A stretch of DNA of 64,000 bases from Microbacterium radiodurans. GTDB lineage: Bacteria > Actinomycetota > Actinomycetes > Actinomycetales > Microbacteriaceae. The notes below the pieces were generated by a model. The model searched no databases, had not been told where the DNA came from, and was given only the letters and a program-made list of their open reading frames with translations. A program made the translations under genes and the position numbers. Shown piece after piece: positions 18,453 to 29,085 of the stretch; positions within the stretch are counted from its first letter, which is position 1; each line of letters opens with the position of its first letter. The stretch is from contig NZ_VYRZ01000002.1 in assembly GCF_008710705.1 (NCBI RefSeq), positions 682,001 through 746,000 on the forward strand, in the 5' to 3' direction.

Positions 18453-20068
18453 GCTTCGAGATCCACGTCTCCGGCCACGTGGCCGAGGTCGTCGAGGAGA
18501 CGGTGCCTCGGCTCGTGGCCGACCTCGTCGCGAGCGGGATCACCGCGGGCGACGCCGACCTCTGGGGCCCGGAGGCGGCCGCGGAGGCGGCGAACCGGCT
18601 CGGATGGGTCGAGGCCGTCTCGGTCTCGCGCCCGCTGGTGCCCGAGATCGAGGCTCTCCGCCGCGACCTCGCGGCGCGCGGCATCACCCGCGTCGTGCTC
18701 GCCGGCATGGGCGGGTCGTCCCTCGCGCCGGAGGTCATCGCCCGCACGAGCGGCGTTCCGCTCGTGATCGTCGACACCACGGCGCCGGGCCAGGTGCTCG
18801 CCGCCATCGACGGCGACCCCGAGACCGGCGGCCTCGAGCAGACGGTGCTCGTGGTGTCGTCGAAGTCGGGCTCGACCGTCGAGACGGATGCCGCACGCCG
18901 CGCCTTCGCCGCGGCGTGGAGCGACCTCGGCATCGATCCGACCGACCGCATCGTCGTCGTCACCGACCCGGGATCGCCGCTCGAGGCCGAGGCCCGCGCG
19001 GCCGGGCATCGCGTGTTCGCCGCCGACCCGACCGTCGGCGGCCGCTACTCGGCTCTCACCGCGTTCGGGCTCGTTCCGGCCGGCCTCGCCGGCGCCGACA
19101 TCGGGCAGCTGCTCGACGAGGCCGATGCCACCCTCCTCGAGGTGGCGGTCGACGATCCGCGCAACCCCGCTCTGCGTCTCGCGGCCGCGATCGCCGGCGG
19201 CCGGCCGCGTCGCGACAAGCTCGGGCTCGTCAGCGACGGCACCCACATCGTGGGGCTGCCCGACTGGATCGAGCAGCTCGTCGCCGAGTCGACCGGAAAG
19301 GGCGGCACCGGCATCCTGCCCGTCGTCCTCACCCCGCTCTCGCCCGAGCTCGACATCCTGCCCGCCGACCTGCAGATCGTCCGCCTCGTCGACGATGCGG
19401 TCCACTTCCGCCTGCTCGAGGAGCACCCGGGCGAGGTCCTCGTCAGCGGTTCGCTCGGCGCGCAGTTCCTCGTGTGGGAGTACGCCACCGCCATCGCCGG
19501 ACGACTGCTCGGCATCGATCCGTTCGATCAGCCGGACGTCGAGGCGGCCAAGACGGCGGCGCGCGGACTCCTCGAATCGCAGCCGCAGATCACGGCGCCG
19601 GCATTCGTCGAGCGCGGTGTCGAGGTACGCGTGTCGGACCCGTCGCTGGCCGCCTCCGGCACGCTCGCCGGCGTGCTCGCCGAGCTGTGGACGCGCGTCG
19701 CCGCGGACGGCTACATCGCCGTGCAGGCGTACGTGGACCGCGGTGCCGTGCCGCAGCTCGCGGGAGTCCGTGAGCTGATCGCGGCGGATGCCGGACGCCC
19801 CACCACCTTCGGATGGGGCCCGCGCTTCCTGCACTCGACCGGTCAGTACCACAAGGGCGGGCCGGCGAACGGTGTGTTCCTGCAGATTACGGAGCGCACC
19901 GACGTCGATCTGGAGATCCCCGACCGCCCGTTCACCTTCGGTCGGCTCATCGAGGCGCAGGCAGCCGGTGACGCCGCCGTGCTCGCCGAGCGCGGCCGTC
20001 CCGTCGTCACCCTCACTCTGACGGACCCCGCCACCGAGGTCCTCACCCTGTTCGAAGCAGCCCAGTAG
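18449..20068 (+). CDS. pgi: Glucose-6-phosphate isomerase
   Basis: A 539-residue SIS-domain phosphoglucose isomerase interconverting glucose 6-phosphate and fructose 6-phosphate. Seen are [11 protein letters not shown] near residue 88, the sugar-phosphate site [12 protein letters not shown] and [18 protein letters not shown] at the C-terminal active site. This is the long actinobacterial form found in tal-pgi-zwf operons. The start is assigned to TTG at 18449, which overlaps the tal stop (TTGA) and gives [11 protein letters not shown]; an upstream extension would lie inside tal. zwf begins 11 bp after its stop. Confidence 0.93.
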   Translation: MSFEIHVSGHVAEVVEETVPRLVADLVASGITAGDADLWGPEAAAEAANRLGWVEAVSVSRPLVPEIEALRRDLAARGITRVVLAGMGGSSLAPEVIARTSGVPLVIVDTTAPGQVLAAIDGDPETGGLEQTVLVVSSKSGSTVETDAARRAFAAAWSDLGIDPTDRIVVVTDPGSPLEAEARAAGHRVFAADPTVGGRYSALTAFGLVPAGLAGADIGQLLDEADATLLEVAVDDPRNPALRLAAAIAGGRPRRDKLGLVSDGTHIVGLPDWIEQLVAESTGKGGTGILPVVLTPLSPELDILPADLQIVRLVDDAVHFRLLEEHPGEVLVSGSLGAQFLVWEYATAIAGRLLGIDPFDQPDVEAAKTAARGLLESQPQITAPAFVERGVEVRVSDPSLAASGTLAGVLAELWTRVAADGYIAVQAYVDRGAVPQLAGVRELIAADAGRPTTFGWGPRFLHSTGQYHKGGPANGVFLQITERTDVDLEIPDRPFTFGRLIEAQAAGDAAVLAERGRPVVTLTLTDPATEVLTLFEAAQ

Positions 20069-20079
20069 GAAGTCCTCCC

Positions 20080-21627
20080 ATGACCGTGGAGATCTCGCGC
20101 GCCCACAATCCCCTGCGCGACCCTGACGATCGCCGCCTGAACCGAATCGCGGGGCCGAGCGCCCTCGTGATCTTCGGCGTCACCGGCGACCTGTCCCGCA
20201 AGAAGCTCATGCCCGCCGTCTACGACCTCGCCAACCGCGGCCTGCTGCCCCCGGGCTTCGCGCTCGTCGGCTTCGCGCGTCGCGACTGGGAGGACCAGGA
20301 CTTCGCCGAGGTGGTGCACGCCGCGGTCAAGCAGTACGCCCGGACGCCGTTCCGCGAGGAGACCTGGAAGCAGCTCCTCCAGGGCATCCGGTTCGTCTCC
20401 GGTGAGTTCGGGGATGCCGCGGCGTTCACGCGCCTGCGGGAGACCGTCGAGAAGCTGGACGTCGAACGCGGCACGATGGGCAACCACGCGTTCTACCTGT
20501 CGATCCCGCCCAAGGACTTCCCGATCGTCGCGAAGCAGCTGAAGGACTCGGGTCTCGTGGACGAGGACGCCGACGGCGAGACCTGGCGCCGCGTCGTCAT
20601 CGAGAAGCCCTTCGGCAGCGACCTGAAGACCGCGCGCGAGCTCAACGCGGCCCTCGAGGTGGCGTTCCCCGCCGACTCGATCTTCCGCATCGATCATTAC
20701 CTCGGTAAGGAGACGGTGCAGAACATCCTCGCGCTGCGCTTCGCCAACGAGCTGTTCGAGCCGATCTGGAACGCCAACTACGTCGACCACGTTCAGATCA
20801 CGATGGCCGAGGACATCGGCGTCGGCGGCCGCGGGGGATACTACGACGGCATCGGCGCAGCGCGCGACGTCATCCAGAACCACCTCCTCCAGCTCCTCGC
20901 CCTCACGGCGATGGAGGAGCCGATCTCGACGGATGCGCACCACCTCCGCTCCGAGAAGGAGAAGGTCCTCGCGGCCGTCCAGCTGCCCGACGATCTGTCC
21001 ACAGCCACGGCGCGCGGACAGTACGCGGGTGGCTGGCAGGGCGGCGAGGAGGTCACCGGCTTCCTCGACGAGGACGGGATGAACCCGGAGTCCGCGACGG
21101 AGACGTACGCGGCTCTGAAGCTCGACATCGCGACGCGGCGCTGGGCGGGCGTTCCGTTCTACCTGCGCGCCGGCAAACGCCTCGGACGCCGCGTCACCGA
21201 GATCGCCGTCGTCTTCAAGCGCGCGCCGCAGCACCTGTTCCTCCGCAATCAGACGACGGAGCTCGGCCAGAACGCCCTGGTCATCCGGGTGCAGCCCGAC
21301 GAGGGCGTCACGATCCGCTTCGGTTCGAAGGTTCCCGGCGCGACCACCGAGGTGCGCGATGTGACCATGGACTTCGGGTACGGCCACGCCTTCACGGAAT
21401 CCAGCCCCGAGGCGTACGAGCGACTCATCCTCGACGTTCTTCTGGGCGATCCGCCCCTCTTCCCCCGCCACGAGGAAGTCGAGCTCTCCTGGCGCATCCT
21501 GGACCCCGTCGAGGAGTTCTGGGAAGCCCAGGGCGGCCCGGTGGAGCAGTACGCTCCCGGCTCGTGGGGTCCGTCATCCGCCGATGAGCTGCTGGCCCGC
21601 GACGGCCGCGTTTGGAGACGTCCATGA
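20080..21627 (+). CDS. zwf: Glucose-6-phosphate dehydrogenase
   Basis: A 515-residue enzyme that oxidises glucose 6-phosphate to 6-phosphogluconolactone with NADP, the first step of the oxidative pentose phosphate pathway. Nucleotide site IFGVTGDLSRKKLMPAVYDL near residue 29; substrate and catalytic motif RIDHYLGKETVQNI; VVIEKPFGSDL before it; and YLRAGKRL toward the C-terminus. ATG at 20080 follows AGGAAG. It is followed by its actinobacterial/cyanobacterial assembly factor opcA with an ATGA overlap. Confidence 0.97.
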   Translation: MTVEISRAHNPLRDPDDRRLNRIAGPSALVIFGVTGDLSRKKLMPAVYDLANRGLLPPGFALVGFARRDWEDQDFAEVVHAAVKQYARTPFREETWKQLLQGIRFVSGEFGDAAAFTRLRETVEKLDVERGTMGNHAFYLSIPPKDFPIVAKQLKDSGLVDEDADGETWRRVVIEKPFGSDLKTARELNAALEVAFPADSIFRIDHYLGKETVQNILALRFANELFEPIWNANYVDHVQITMAEDIGVGGRGGYYDGIGAARDVIQNHLLQLLALTAMEEPISTDAHHLRSEKEKVLAAVQLPDDLSTATARGQYAGGWQGGEEVTGFLDEDGMNPESATETYAALKLDIATRRWAGVPFYLRAGKRLGRRVTEIAVVFKRAPQHLFLRNQTTELGQNALVIRVQPDEGVTIRFGSKVPGATTEVRDVTMDFGYGHAFTESSPEAYERLILDVLLGDPPLFPRHEEVELSWRILDPVEEFWEAQGGPVEQYAPGSWGPSSADELLARDGRVWRRP

Positions 21628-22568
21628 TCGTCGATTTGCCCGACACGTCCGTGTCGAAGATCGCCCGCGAGCTCGTCAACGTCCGCGAGGAGGGCGGCGC
21701 GGTCGCCCTCGGCCGCGTCCTGACGCTCATCATCGCCACCTCGCACGGCCTGGAGGAAGAGGCGATCGAAGCGGCCAACGATGCGTCGCGCGAGCACCCG
21801 ATGCGCGTGATCGTTCTGATCACGCGCGAGGACGGCCCCTCCAAGCTCGATGCCCAGATCCGAGTGGGCGGCGACGCCGGAGCGAGCGAGGTCGTCGTCC
21901 TGCGCGCGAGCGGCGGCGCTGCGAGCAACGCCGAGGCGCTCGTGACCGGGCTGCTCCTGCCCGACGCTCCGGTGGTCGCGTGGTGGCCCGACCATCCGCC
22001 CGTCGAGCCCGCGTCCTCCCCCATCGGCCGCATCGCGAGCCGCCGCATCACCGACGCGTCCACGCTGCCGTACGACAGCAGCCGGCTGGCGCTGCTCGGA
22101 CAGGGCTACAACCCGGGCGACACCGACCTCGCCTGGACGCGTCTCACGCACTGGCGCGAGCAGCTCGCCGCCGTGCTCGACCAGCCGCCCTACGAGCCGG
22201 TCACCGAGGTCGAGGTCATCGGCAGCGGCAGCTCCCCGTCGACGGGTCTGCTCGCCGCCTGGCTGCGGCTCATGCTCGACGTCCCGGTGACCTGGCGCTA
22301 CGCGCCGGCCGACGAGTGGGAGCACGGCATCCGCAGCGTCCGACTGAGCCGTCCCGGCGGCGACGTGCTGCTCGAACGCAGCACGCCCGTCGACGCCAAG
22401 CTCACCCAGCCCGGTCAGCCCGAGCACGATCTGGTGCTGCCGCGCCGCACGCTCCGCGAGTGCCTCGCCGAGGAGCTGCGCCGACTCGGACCCGACCTGC
22501 TCTACGGACGCGTCATCACGGACGGCTGGAAGCTGCTGGCGACCGATTCGCCGGCGCGGGACGCCTGA
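21624..22568 (+). CDS. opcA: Glucose-6-phosphate dehydrogenase assembly protein OpcA
   Basis: A 314-residue OpcA, an allosteric or assembly partner that glucose-6-phosphate dehydrogenase needs for full activity in cyanobacteria and actinobacteria. Recognisable are the start MIVDLPDTSVSKIARELVN, the mid-region PVVAWWPDHPP and TDLAWTRLTHWREQLAA. The ATG at 21624 overlaps the zwf stop (ATGA); an in-frame ATG four codons upstream at 21612 is less likely because it lies deeper in zwf. pgl follows after one base. Confidence 0.93.
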   Translation: MIVDLPDTSVSKIARELVNVREEGGAVALGRVLTLIIATSHGLEEEAIEAANDASREHPMRVIVLITREDGPSKLDAQIRVGGDAGASEVVVLRASGGAASNAEALVTGLLLPDAPVVAWWPDHPPVEPASSPIGRIASRRITDASTLPYDSSRLALLGQGYNPGDTDLAWTRLTHWREQLAAVLDQPPYEPVTEVEVIGSGSSPSTGLLAAWLRLMLDVPVTWRYAPADEWEHGIRSVRLSRPGGDVLLERSTPVDAKLTQPGQPEHDLVLPRRTLRECLAEELRRLGPDLLYGRVITDGWKLLATDSPARDA

Positions 22569-22569
22569 G

Positions 22570-23343
22570 ATGACGACCGCCGAGAAGCGCGTGGTCATCA
22601 GCCGTGACGCCGACGAGCTCGCGGCGTCGGTGGCCGCGCGCTTCCTCGACCGGGTGGGCAAGTGGACCGCGTCCGGCCGGACGGTTCACGTCGGGCTCAC
22701 CGGGGGCGGCATCAGCGGAGAGATCCTTGATCGGATCGGCGCGTCACCCGAGCGTGAACTGATCGACTGGTCGCAGGTCCACTTCTGGTGGGTCGATGAG
22801 CGCTTCGTGGCCCGCAGCGACGACGAGCGCAACGAGGTGCAGGCCCGACGGGCGTTCCTCGATCGCATCTCCGTGCCTGCCGAGAACATCCACGCGGTGG
22901 CCGCGTCGGACGGCGGGACCGATATCGAGGCGGCCGCCGACGCCTACGCCCGTGAGCTCGCGCGCTTCAGCGCCGCGGATTCCGCCTGGCCCGTGTTCGA
23001 CATCTGCTTCCTGGGCGTCGGACCCGACGCGCACATCGCCTCGCTGTTCCCCGACCGACCCGAGATCCGGATCACCGATCGGGCGACGGCGGCTGTGCGC
23101 GACTCGCCGAAGCCCCCCGCCGATCGCGTGACGGTGACGCGACCCGTGATCAACTCGGCCAAGCGCGTCTGGATGGTGCTGACGGGGCCCGACAAGTCGT
23201 CGGCGCTGGGCCTCGCATTGGCGGGTGCCAGCTATCACAGCGTGCCCGCCGCCGGCGCGAAGGGCACGAGGCGGACGATCCTCTTCACCGACGAGGCGAC
23301 TGCGGCTCAGGTCCCGCCCGAGCTCATCGACGATCAGTACTGA
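22570..23343 (+). CDS. pgl: 6-phosphogluconolactonase
   Basis: A 257-residue lactonase of the SugarP_isomerase/NagB-like fold that hydrolyses 6-phosphogluconolactone to 6-phosphogluconate. Motifs: HVGLTGGGISGEIL near residue 38, HFWWVDERFV, and LGVGPDAHIASLFPD with the catalytic His. It is the last gene of the pentose phosphate operon, one base after opcA. Two stacked hairpins follow it, the second at 23381-23420. 6-phosphogluconate dehydrogenase is not in this window. Confidence 0.95.
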   Translation: MTTAEKRVVISRDADELAASVAARFLDRVGKWTASGRTVHVGLTGGGISGEILDRIGASPERELIDWSQVHFWWVDERFVARSDDERNEVQARRAFLDRISVPAENIHAVAASDGGTDIEAAADAYARELARFSAADSAWPVFDICFLGVGPDAHIASLFPDRPEIRITDRATAAVRDSPKPPADRVTVTRPVINSAKRVWMVLTGPDKSSALGLALAGASYHSVPAAGAKGTRRTILFTDEATAAQVPPELIDDQY

Positions 23344-23380
23344 TCCCGGCAGCGGCGACCCGATCGTCGCTGCCGGATGC

Positions 23381-23420
23381 ACGAGAAGAGCGGATGCCGG
23401 TCGGTATCCGCTCTTCTCGT
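23381..23420. terminator. Bidirectional terminator between pgl and rbpA
   Basis: Arms ACGAGAAGAGCGGATGCC (23381-23398) and GGTATCCGCTCTTCTCGT (23403-23420) pair over 18 bp with one mismatch and a 4-nt loop. The TTCTCGT side gives short T-richness on both strands. A second hairpin (CCGGCAGCG / CGCTGCCGG, 23346-23376) lies between it and pgl. Confidence 0.8.
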
Positions 23421-23435
23421 GGTGTCATCGGACGG

Positions 23436-23792
23436 TCAGCTCTGACCGCGGCGCTCCCGCAGCTGCTGGAGCGCATCGCCGAGAAGCTGCTCGGCCTCCT
23501 CATCGCTCCGACGCTCCTTCACGTAGGCGAGATGCGTCTTGTACGGCTCGGTCTTGGCGACAGCGGGCGGGTTCGCCTTGTCGCGACCGGCCGGGAGCCC
23601 CGAATGGGGCGAGTCGATCGTCTCGGGGATCTCGTCGTCGGGGATGCCGGCGGCGAAGTACCGCACCGTCTCGTTGCCGAGGGCATCCCAGTACGAGACC
23701 GCCACGCGATCGGCGTGGTGGCCGTGGTCCTGCTCCCCCATGGGCCCGGCGCCCACGCGGGTGCCGCGGATGGCGTTTCCTCCGGTGGCCAT
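23436..23792 (-). CDS. rbpA: RNA polymerase-binding protein RbpA
   Basis: A 118-residue RbpA, the actinobacterial RNA polymerase-binding factor that stabilises open complexes with the principal sigma factor. The start MATGGNAIRGTRVGAGPMGE at 23792 is the family's usual N-terminus, so the 18 residues further upstream in frame are excluded. Further features are RVAVSYWDALGNETVRYFAA and PAVAKTEPYKTHLAYVKERR, the C-terminal sigma-interacting part. The core domain has no zinc-type cysteine set. The ATG overlaps the secG stop by one base (TGATG). Confidence 0.95.
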   Translation of the reverse strand: MATGGNAIRGTRVGAGPMGEQDHGHHADRVAVSYWDALGNETVRYFAAGIPDDEIPETIDSPHSGLPAGRDKANPPAVAKTEPYKTHLAYVKERRSDEEAEQLLGDALQQLRERRGQS

Positions 23793-24040
23793 CAGATGAC
23801 CGTGAACTTCGTGATGAGACCGAGGGCGACGATCGACACGAACCACGCGAGCGCGAGGACGATCGTGAAGCGGTTGAGGTTGCGCTCGGCGAGGCCCGAC
23901 GAACCCATGGCCGAGCTCATCCCGCCGCCGAACATGTCGGACAGCCCGCCGCCACGGCCTTTGTGGAGCAGGATGAGGAGTGTCAGCAGCAGGCTGGTGA
24001 TGCCCAGCAGCACCTGTAGCGCGAACTCGAGGATCTGCAC
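23792..24040 (-). CDS. secG: Preprotein translocase subunit SecG
   Basis: An 82-residue SecG, the small subunit of the SecYEG protein-export channel. Two transmembrane helices flank the conserved cytoplasmic loop LHKGRGGGLSDMFGGGMSS. The start is taken as GTG at 24040 (VQILEFALQV); a GTG four codons upstream at 24052 (MTTTVQ) is equally possible. It sits in the conserved gap-pgk-tpiA-secG order and ends against rbpA. Confidence 0.92.
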   Translation of the reverse strand: MQILEFALQVLLGITSLLLTLLILLHKGRGGGLSDMFGGGMSSAMGSSGLAERNLNRFTIVLALAWFVSIVALGLITKFTVI

Positions 24041-24115
24041 GGTGGTCGTCACCTTTCCGGCGATCGTCCCGATCGCACGAGGGTCAAGTATATCGGCAGG
24101 TCGATCGCGGACACG

Positions 24116-24151
24116 TTCCGACCCGGCAGCCGTGTGACCGCCGGGTCGGAA
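24116..24151 (-). terminator. Hairpin after tpiA
   Basis: Exact 12-bp inverted repeat TTCCGACCCGGC (24116-24127) / GCCGGGTCGGAA (24140-24151), beginning 4 bp after the tpiA stop on the minus strand. There is no T-tract, so it may attenuate transcription into secG or stabilise the mRNA end rather than fully terminate. Confidence 0.6.
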
Positions 24152-24155
24152 CGGG

Positions 24156-24944
24156 TCACACGCCGACGTGCTTCTGGTAGCGGATGATCGCGGCGAACTC
24201 GTCGGTGACGAGGCTCGCACCGCCCACGAGGGCACCGTCGACGTCGGGCTCGCGCATGAAGCCGGCGATGTTGCCCGACTTCACGGATCCCCCGTAGAGG
24301 ATGCGGGTGCGCTCGGCGGCCTCCGCGCCGAGCTTGGCGGCGACGACCTCGCGCAGCTTGGCGCAGACATCCTGCGCCTGCTGGGGCGTCGCGGCCTGAC
24401 CCGAACCGATAGCCCAGACCGGCTCGTACGCGACGACGACATCGGCATCCGACGCGACGCCGTCCAGCGCGACCTCGAGCTGCGCCACCGGCACCGCTGC
24501 GGCGCCGTGCTTCTCGAGGTCCTCCGCCGTCTCACCGACGCAGATGACCGGTGCGAGGCCGTGGCGGAGAGCCGCCTCGACCTTGGCCGCGACGACCTCA
24601 TCGGTCTCCGCGTGGTACTCACGGCGCTCGGAGTGCCCGATGATGACGTATCGGCAGTCGAGCTGCTTCAGGAAGGCACCGGAGATCTCACCCGTGTAGG
24701 CGCCGGAATCCTTCGTCGACAGATCCTGCCCGCCGAGAGCGAAGGCGATCTTGTCGGCGTCGAGAAGCGTCTGGACGGTGCGGATGTCGGTGAACGGCGG
24801 AAACACCGCCACCTCGACCGAGTCCTCTTCGTGCTTGGCGTCCTTCAGCGTCCAGTGGAGCTTCTGCACGAACGCGACCGCCTGCAGGTGGTCGAGGTTC
24901 ATCTTCCAGTTGCCCGCGATGAGCGGGAGACGGCTCACTGCCAT
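24156..24944 (-). CDS. tpiA: Triosephosphate isomerase
   Basis: A 262-residue TIM-barrel enzyme interconverting dihydroxyacetone phosphate and glyceraldehyde 3-phosphate. Visible are the N-terminal GNWKMNLDH (catalytic Lys), the catalytic His in YVIIGHSERREYH, the catalytic Glu in VVAYEPVWAIGSGQAATP and the phosphate loop ILYGGSVKSGN. Start ATG at 24944 overlaps the end of pgk by 10 bp. A hairpin follows directly. Confidence 0.97.
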   Translation of the reverse strand: MAVSRLPLIAGNWKMNLDHLQAVAFVQKLHWTLKDAKHEEDSVEVAVFPPFTDIRTVQTLLDADKIAFALGGQDLSTKDSGAYTGEISGAFLKQLDCRYVIIGHSERREYHAETDEVVAAKVEAALRHGLAPVICVGETAEDLEKHGAAAVPVAQLEVALDGVASDADVVVAYEPVWAIGSGQAATPQQAQDVCAKLREVVAAKLGAEAAERTRILYGGSVKSGNIAGFMREPDVDGALVGGASLVTDEFAAIIRYQKHVGV

Positions 24945-26149
24945 CCGAGTACCTCCAGTCCGGGGAGCTTCTTGCCCTCCAGGAATTCCAGCGACGCTCC
25001 GCCGCCGGTCGAGATGTGGCCGAACGCGTCGTCGGCGAAGCCGAGCTGACGCACGGCCGCGGCCGAGTCGCCGCCGCCGACGACCGACAGGCCGTCGACC
25101 TCGGTGAGAGCCTGGGCGACCGTCCGGGTGCCCGCGGCGAACGCCGGCATCTCGAACACGCCCATCGGCCCGTTCCAGAACACCGTCCGCGACGTGCGGA
25201 TCGCCTCGGCGAAGATCTCCGCGCTGCGGGGACCGATGTCGAGACCCATGCCGGCCGCACCGAACGCGGTGCCCTCGAGCGCGTCGGCGTCGGCGACCAC
25301 GTGGTCGGCGTCGGCCGCGAAGCCGGAGGCCATCACGGCGTCGACGGGGAGCACGAGCTCGACGCCGCGCTCCTTCGCCGTCGCGATGTACCCCCGCACC
25401 GTCTCGAGCTGGTCGCTCTCGAGCAGGCTCTTGCCGACCCTGTGGCCGAGCGCGGCGAGGAAGGTGAAGAGCATGCCTCCGCCGACCAGGATCTTGTCGG
25501 CCCGCGGCAGGAGGTGCTCGATGACACCCAGCTTGTCGCTGACCTTCGATCCGCCGAGGACGACGGTGTACGGGCGCTCCGGGTTCTCCGTGAGGCGGTC
25601 GAGCACGTCGACCTCCTTCTCGATGAGGAAGCCGGCCGCCGAGGGCAGCAGCTCCGCGAGGTCGAACACCGACGCCTGCTTGCGGTGGACGACGCCGAAG
25701 CCGTCCGAGACGAGAACGTCGCCGAGCTCGGCGAGCTGCTCGGCGAAGGCACGGCGCTCCGCCGCATCCTTCGCCGTCTCACCCGCGTTGAAGCGGAGGT
25801 TCTCGATGACCGCGACGTCGCCGTCGCCGAGGGATGCCGCGACCTCGTGCGCGGACTCGCCGACCGTGTCGCCCGCGAAGGCGACCGGCTTGCCGAGGAG
25901 CTCGGAGAGACGCTGCGCGACGGGTGCGAGCGAGTACTTCGCGTCCGGGGCGCCGTCGGGACGTCCGAGGTGGGAGCACGCGATGACGCGCGCGCCCTGG
26001 CCGATGAGGCGATCGATGGTCGGAAGCGCTGCCCGAACACGACCATCGTCCGTGATGACGCCGTCCTTCAGGGGGACGTTGAAGTCAACACGGACGATGA
26101 CGCGCTTGCCGGCCAGCGAACCCAGCGAATCGAGGGTACGCAGAGCCAT
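24935..26149 (-). CDS. pgk: Phosphoglycerate kinase
   Basis: A 404-residue glycolytic kinase that makes ATP from 1,3-bisphosphoglycerate. Motifs: RVIVRVDFNVPLKDG near residue 18, SHLGRPDG, ENLRFNAGE, VLGGSKVSDKLGV and the nucleotide-binding GGGDSAAAVRQLG. The ATG start at 26149 (MALRTLDSLGSLAGKR) was chosen because it lies 5 bp after gap; longer in-frame sequence belongs to gap. Part of gap-pgk-tpiA-secG-rbpA. Confidence 0.97.
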   Translation of the reverse strand: MALRTLDSLGSLAGKRVIVRVDFNVPLKDGVITDDGRVRAALPTIDRLIGQGARVIACSHLGRPDGAPDAKYSLAPVAQRLSELLGKPVAFAGDTVGESAHEVAASLGDGDVAVIENLRFNAGETAKDAAERRAFAEQLAELGDVLVSDGFGVVHRKQASVFDLAELLPSAAGFLIEKEVDVLDRLTENPERPYTVVLGGSKVSDKLGVIEHLLPRADKILVGGGMLFTFLAALGHRVGKSLLESDQLETVRGYIATAKERGVELVLPVDAVMASGFAADADHVVADADALEGTAFGAAGMGLDIGPRSAEIFAEAIRTSRTVFWNGPMGVFEMPAFAAGTRTVAQALTEVDGLSVVGGGDSAAAVRQLGFADDAFGHISTGGGASLEFLEGKKLPGLEVLGWQ

Positions 26150-26154
26150 AATCG

Positions 26155-27282
<1,128 letters not shown>

Positions 27283-27293
27283 TCACGACCCTA

Positions 27294-27914
27294 CTACGCG
27301 AGCAGGCCGGCCGTCTTCTCGCGTGCCGTCGTGAAACGCTGCGAGACGTTCTGCCAGTTCGCGATGTTCCACGCGGCCTTGACGTAGTCGGCCTTGACGT
27401 TCAGGTAGTCGAGGTAGAAGGCGTGCTCCCACATGTCGAGCTGGAAGATGGGGACGGTGCCCTGCGCGGTGTTCGACTGCTGGTCGAACAGCTGCTGGAT
27501 GATCAGCTGCGCGCCGATCGGGTCCCAGCTGAGGACGGCCCACCCCGAGCCCTGGATGCCGGTGGCGGCGGCGGTGAAGTGCGCCTGGAACTTGTCGAAG
27601 CCGCCGAAGAACTCATCGATCGCCGCGCGCAGCTCGCCCTCGGGCTCGCCGCCGCCCTCGGGCGAGAGGTTGGTCCAGAAGATCGAGTGGTTGACGTGAC
27701 CGCCCAGGTTGAACGCGAGGTCCTTCTCGAGCTTGTTGACGTTCGCCAGGTTGCCGCTCTCGCGGGCCTCGGCGAGCTGCTCGAGCGCCGTGTTCGCGCC
27801 CGTCACGTATGCCTGGTGGTGCTTGGAGTGGTGCAGCTCCATGATCTTGCCGCTGATGTGCGGCTCGAGGGCCGCGTAGTCGTAGGGAAGCTCGGGAAGG
27901 GTGTACTTCGGCAT
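27294..27914 (-). CDS. sodA: Superoxide dismutase, Mn/Fe type
   Basis: A 206-residue cytoplasmic Mn/Fe superoxide dismutase. Metal ligand regions are LHHSKHHQAYVTG (first His), NHSIFWTNLSP (second His) and DMWEHAFYLDYLNVKADYV (Asp and third His). GSGWAVLSWDP contains the usual outer-sphere region. Start ATG at 27914 (MPKYTLPELPYDYAAL). It is a single-gene transcript with its own terminator, between whiA and gap. Manganese versus iron preference cannot be decided from these motifs alone. Confidence 0.95.
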   Translation of the reverse strand: MPKYTLPELPYDYAALEPHISGKIMELHHSKHHQAYVTGANTALEQLAEARESGNLANVNKLEKDLAFNLGGHVNHSIFWTNLSPEGGGEPEGELRAAIDEFFGGFDKFQAHFTAAATGIQGSGWAVLSWDPIGAQLIIQQLFDQQSNTAQGTVPIFQLDMWEHAFYLDYLNVKADYVKAAWNIANWQNVSQRFTTAREKTAGLLA

Positions 27915-28066
27915 TCTGTATCTCCTGTCAGCACCGCGCGGGGCGCGGCTCGTGCTGTCGACGGCGCGCGTACGCGCACCTCGTGGACGGGTTCATCCTA
28001 TTGACCGGCAACGCGCCGGTCACCCCGTTGCTTCCCGTTCGCGTCTATGTGACGAGAGTGCGTCGC

Positions 28067-29044
28067 TCAGTCCTGCAGACCGGCGGGGACGGCCGACTCG
28101 GTGTCGGGGATGCCGTCGGCCGACGCCTTCTTGTCGGCCATCGCCAGGAGGCGCCGGATGCGGCCGGCGACCGCATCCTTCGTCAGCGGAGGATCGGCGT
28201 GGTGGCCGAGCTCGTCGAGGCTCGCGTCGCGATGCGCCAGCCGGAGATCGCCGGCCTGCTTCAGGTGATCGGGGATCTCGTCGCCGAGAATCTCGAGCGC
28301 GCGCTCGACGCGGGCGCACGCGGCGACGGCGGCCTGCGCCGAGCGGCGCAGGTTCGCGTCGTCGAAGTTGACGAGGCGATTGACCCCGGCACGGACCTCC
28401 CGGCGCTGGCGCATCTGATCCCATGCCTCGGCGGTCTTGGCTGCGCCGATCTCGGCGAGCGTCGCACGGATCGCCTCGCCGTCGCGCACGACGACGCGGG
28501 GCACGCCTCGAACTTCGCGCGCCTTCGCCGCGATCCCCAGTCGGTGGGCGGCACCCACGAGCGCCATGGCCGCCTCGGGGGACGGGCAGGAGATCTCGAG
28601 GGCGGCCGAGCGGCCGGGATCGGACAGCGAGCCGGCGGCGAGGAACGCGCCGCGCCACAGCGCGGCGAGGTCGGGCCGCGAGCCGGTGGTCAGGCGGTTG
28701 GGCAGCCCGCGTACGGGGCGGCGTCGCTGGTCGAGCAGGCCCGTCTGACGCGCGAGCGTCTCGCCGCCGTCCCGGACGCGCACGGCGAATGTCGCCCCGT
28801 CGCGTCCCCCCGACGCCTGGATGCGCGCCAGCTCGGGCCGGACGCCGTAGATCTCGACGAGCTCGCGGGCGACACGGCGCGCGAGGACGTCCGAGTCGAC
28901 CTCGGCTTCGACCGCGACGCGCCCCGCGATGGAGTGCAGTCCCCCGGCGAAGCGCAGGATCGCGGTCACCTCGGCGACGCGAGCAGACGGGCGGGGGTCG
29001 CGGATCGCGGCCAACTCGGTCTTGACGTCAGCGGTCAGCGGCAC
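28067..29044 (-). CDS. whiA: DNA-binding protein WhiA
   Basis: A 325-residue WhiA, a regulator made of an N-terminal LAGLIDADG homing-endonuclease-like domain and a C-terminal helix-turn-helix. In Streptomyces it acts with WhiB in sporulation-associated division; here a cell-division role is inferred. [20 protein letters not shown] lies in the first domain, and [21 protein letters not shown] in the HTH. The GTG start at 29044 ([14 protein letters not shown]) follows AAGGAG; the longer frame upstream lacks similarity. Its order uvrA-uvrC-rapZ-whiA is conserved in actinobacteria. Confidence 0.94.
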   Translation of the reverse strand: MPLTADVKTELAAIRDPRPSARVAEVTAILRFAGGLHSIAGRVAVEAEVDSDVLARRVARELVEIYGVRPELARIQASGGRDGATFAVRVRDGGETLARQTGLLDQRRRPVRGLPNRLTTGSRPDLAALWRGAFLAAGSLSDPGRSAALEISCPSPEAAMALVGAAHRLGIAAKAREVRGVPRVVVRDGEAIRATLAEIGAAKTAEAWDQMRQRREVRAGVNRLVNFDDANLRRSAQAAVAACARVERALEILGDEIPDHLKQAGDLRLAHRDASLDELGHHADPPLTKDAVAGRIRRLLAMADKKASADGIPDTESAVPAGLQD

Positions 29045-29085
29045 GGCGCTCCTTGTGCTTCGGGTGCAGGGGACAAAGGGATAGC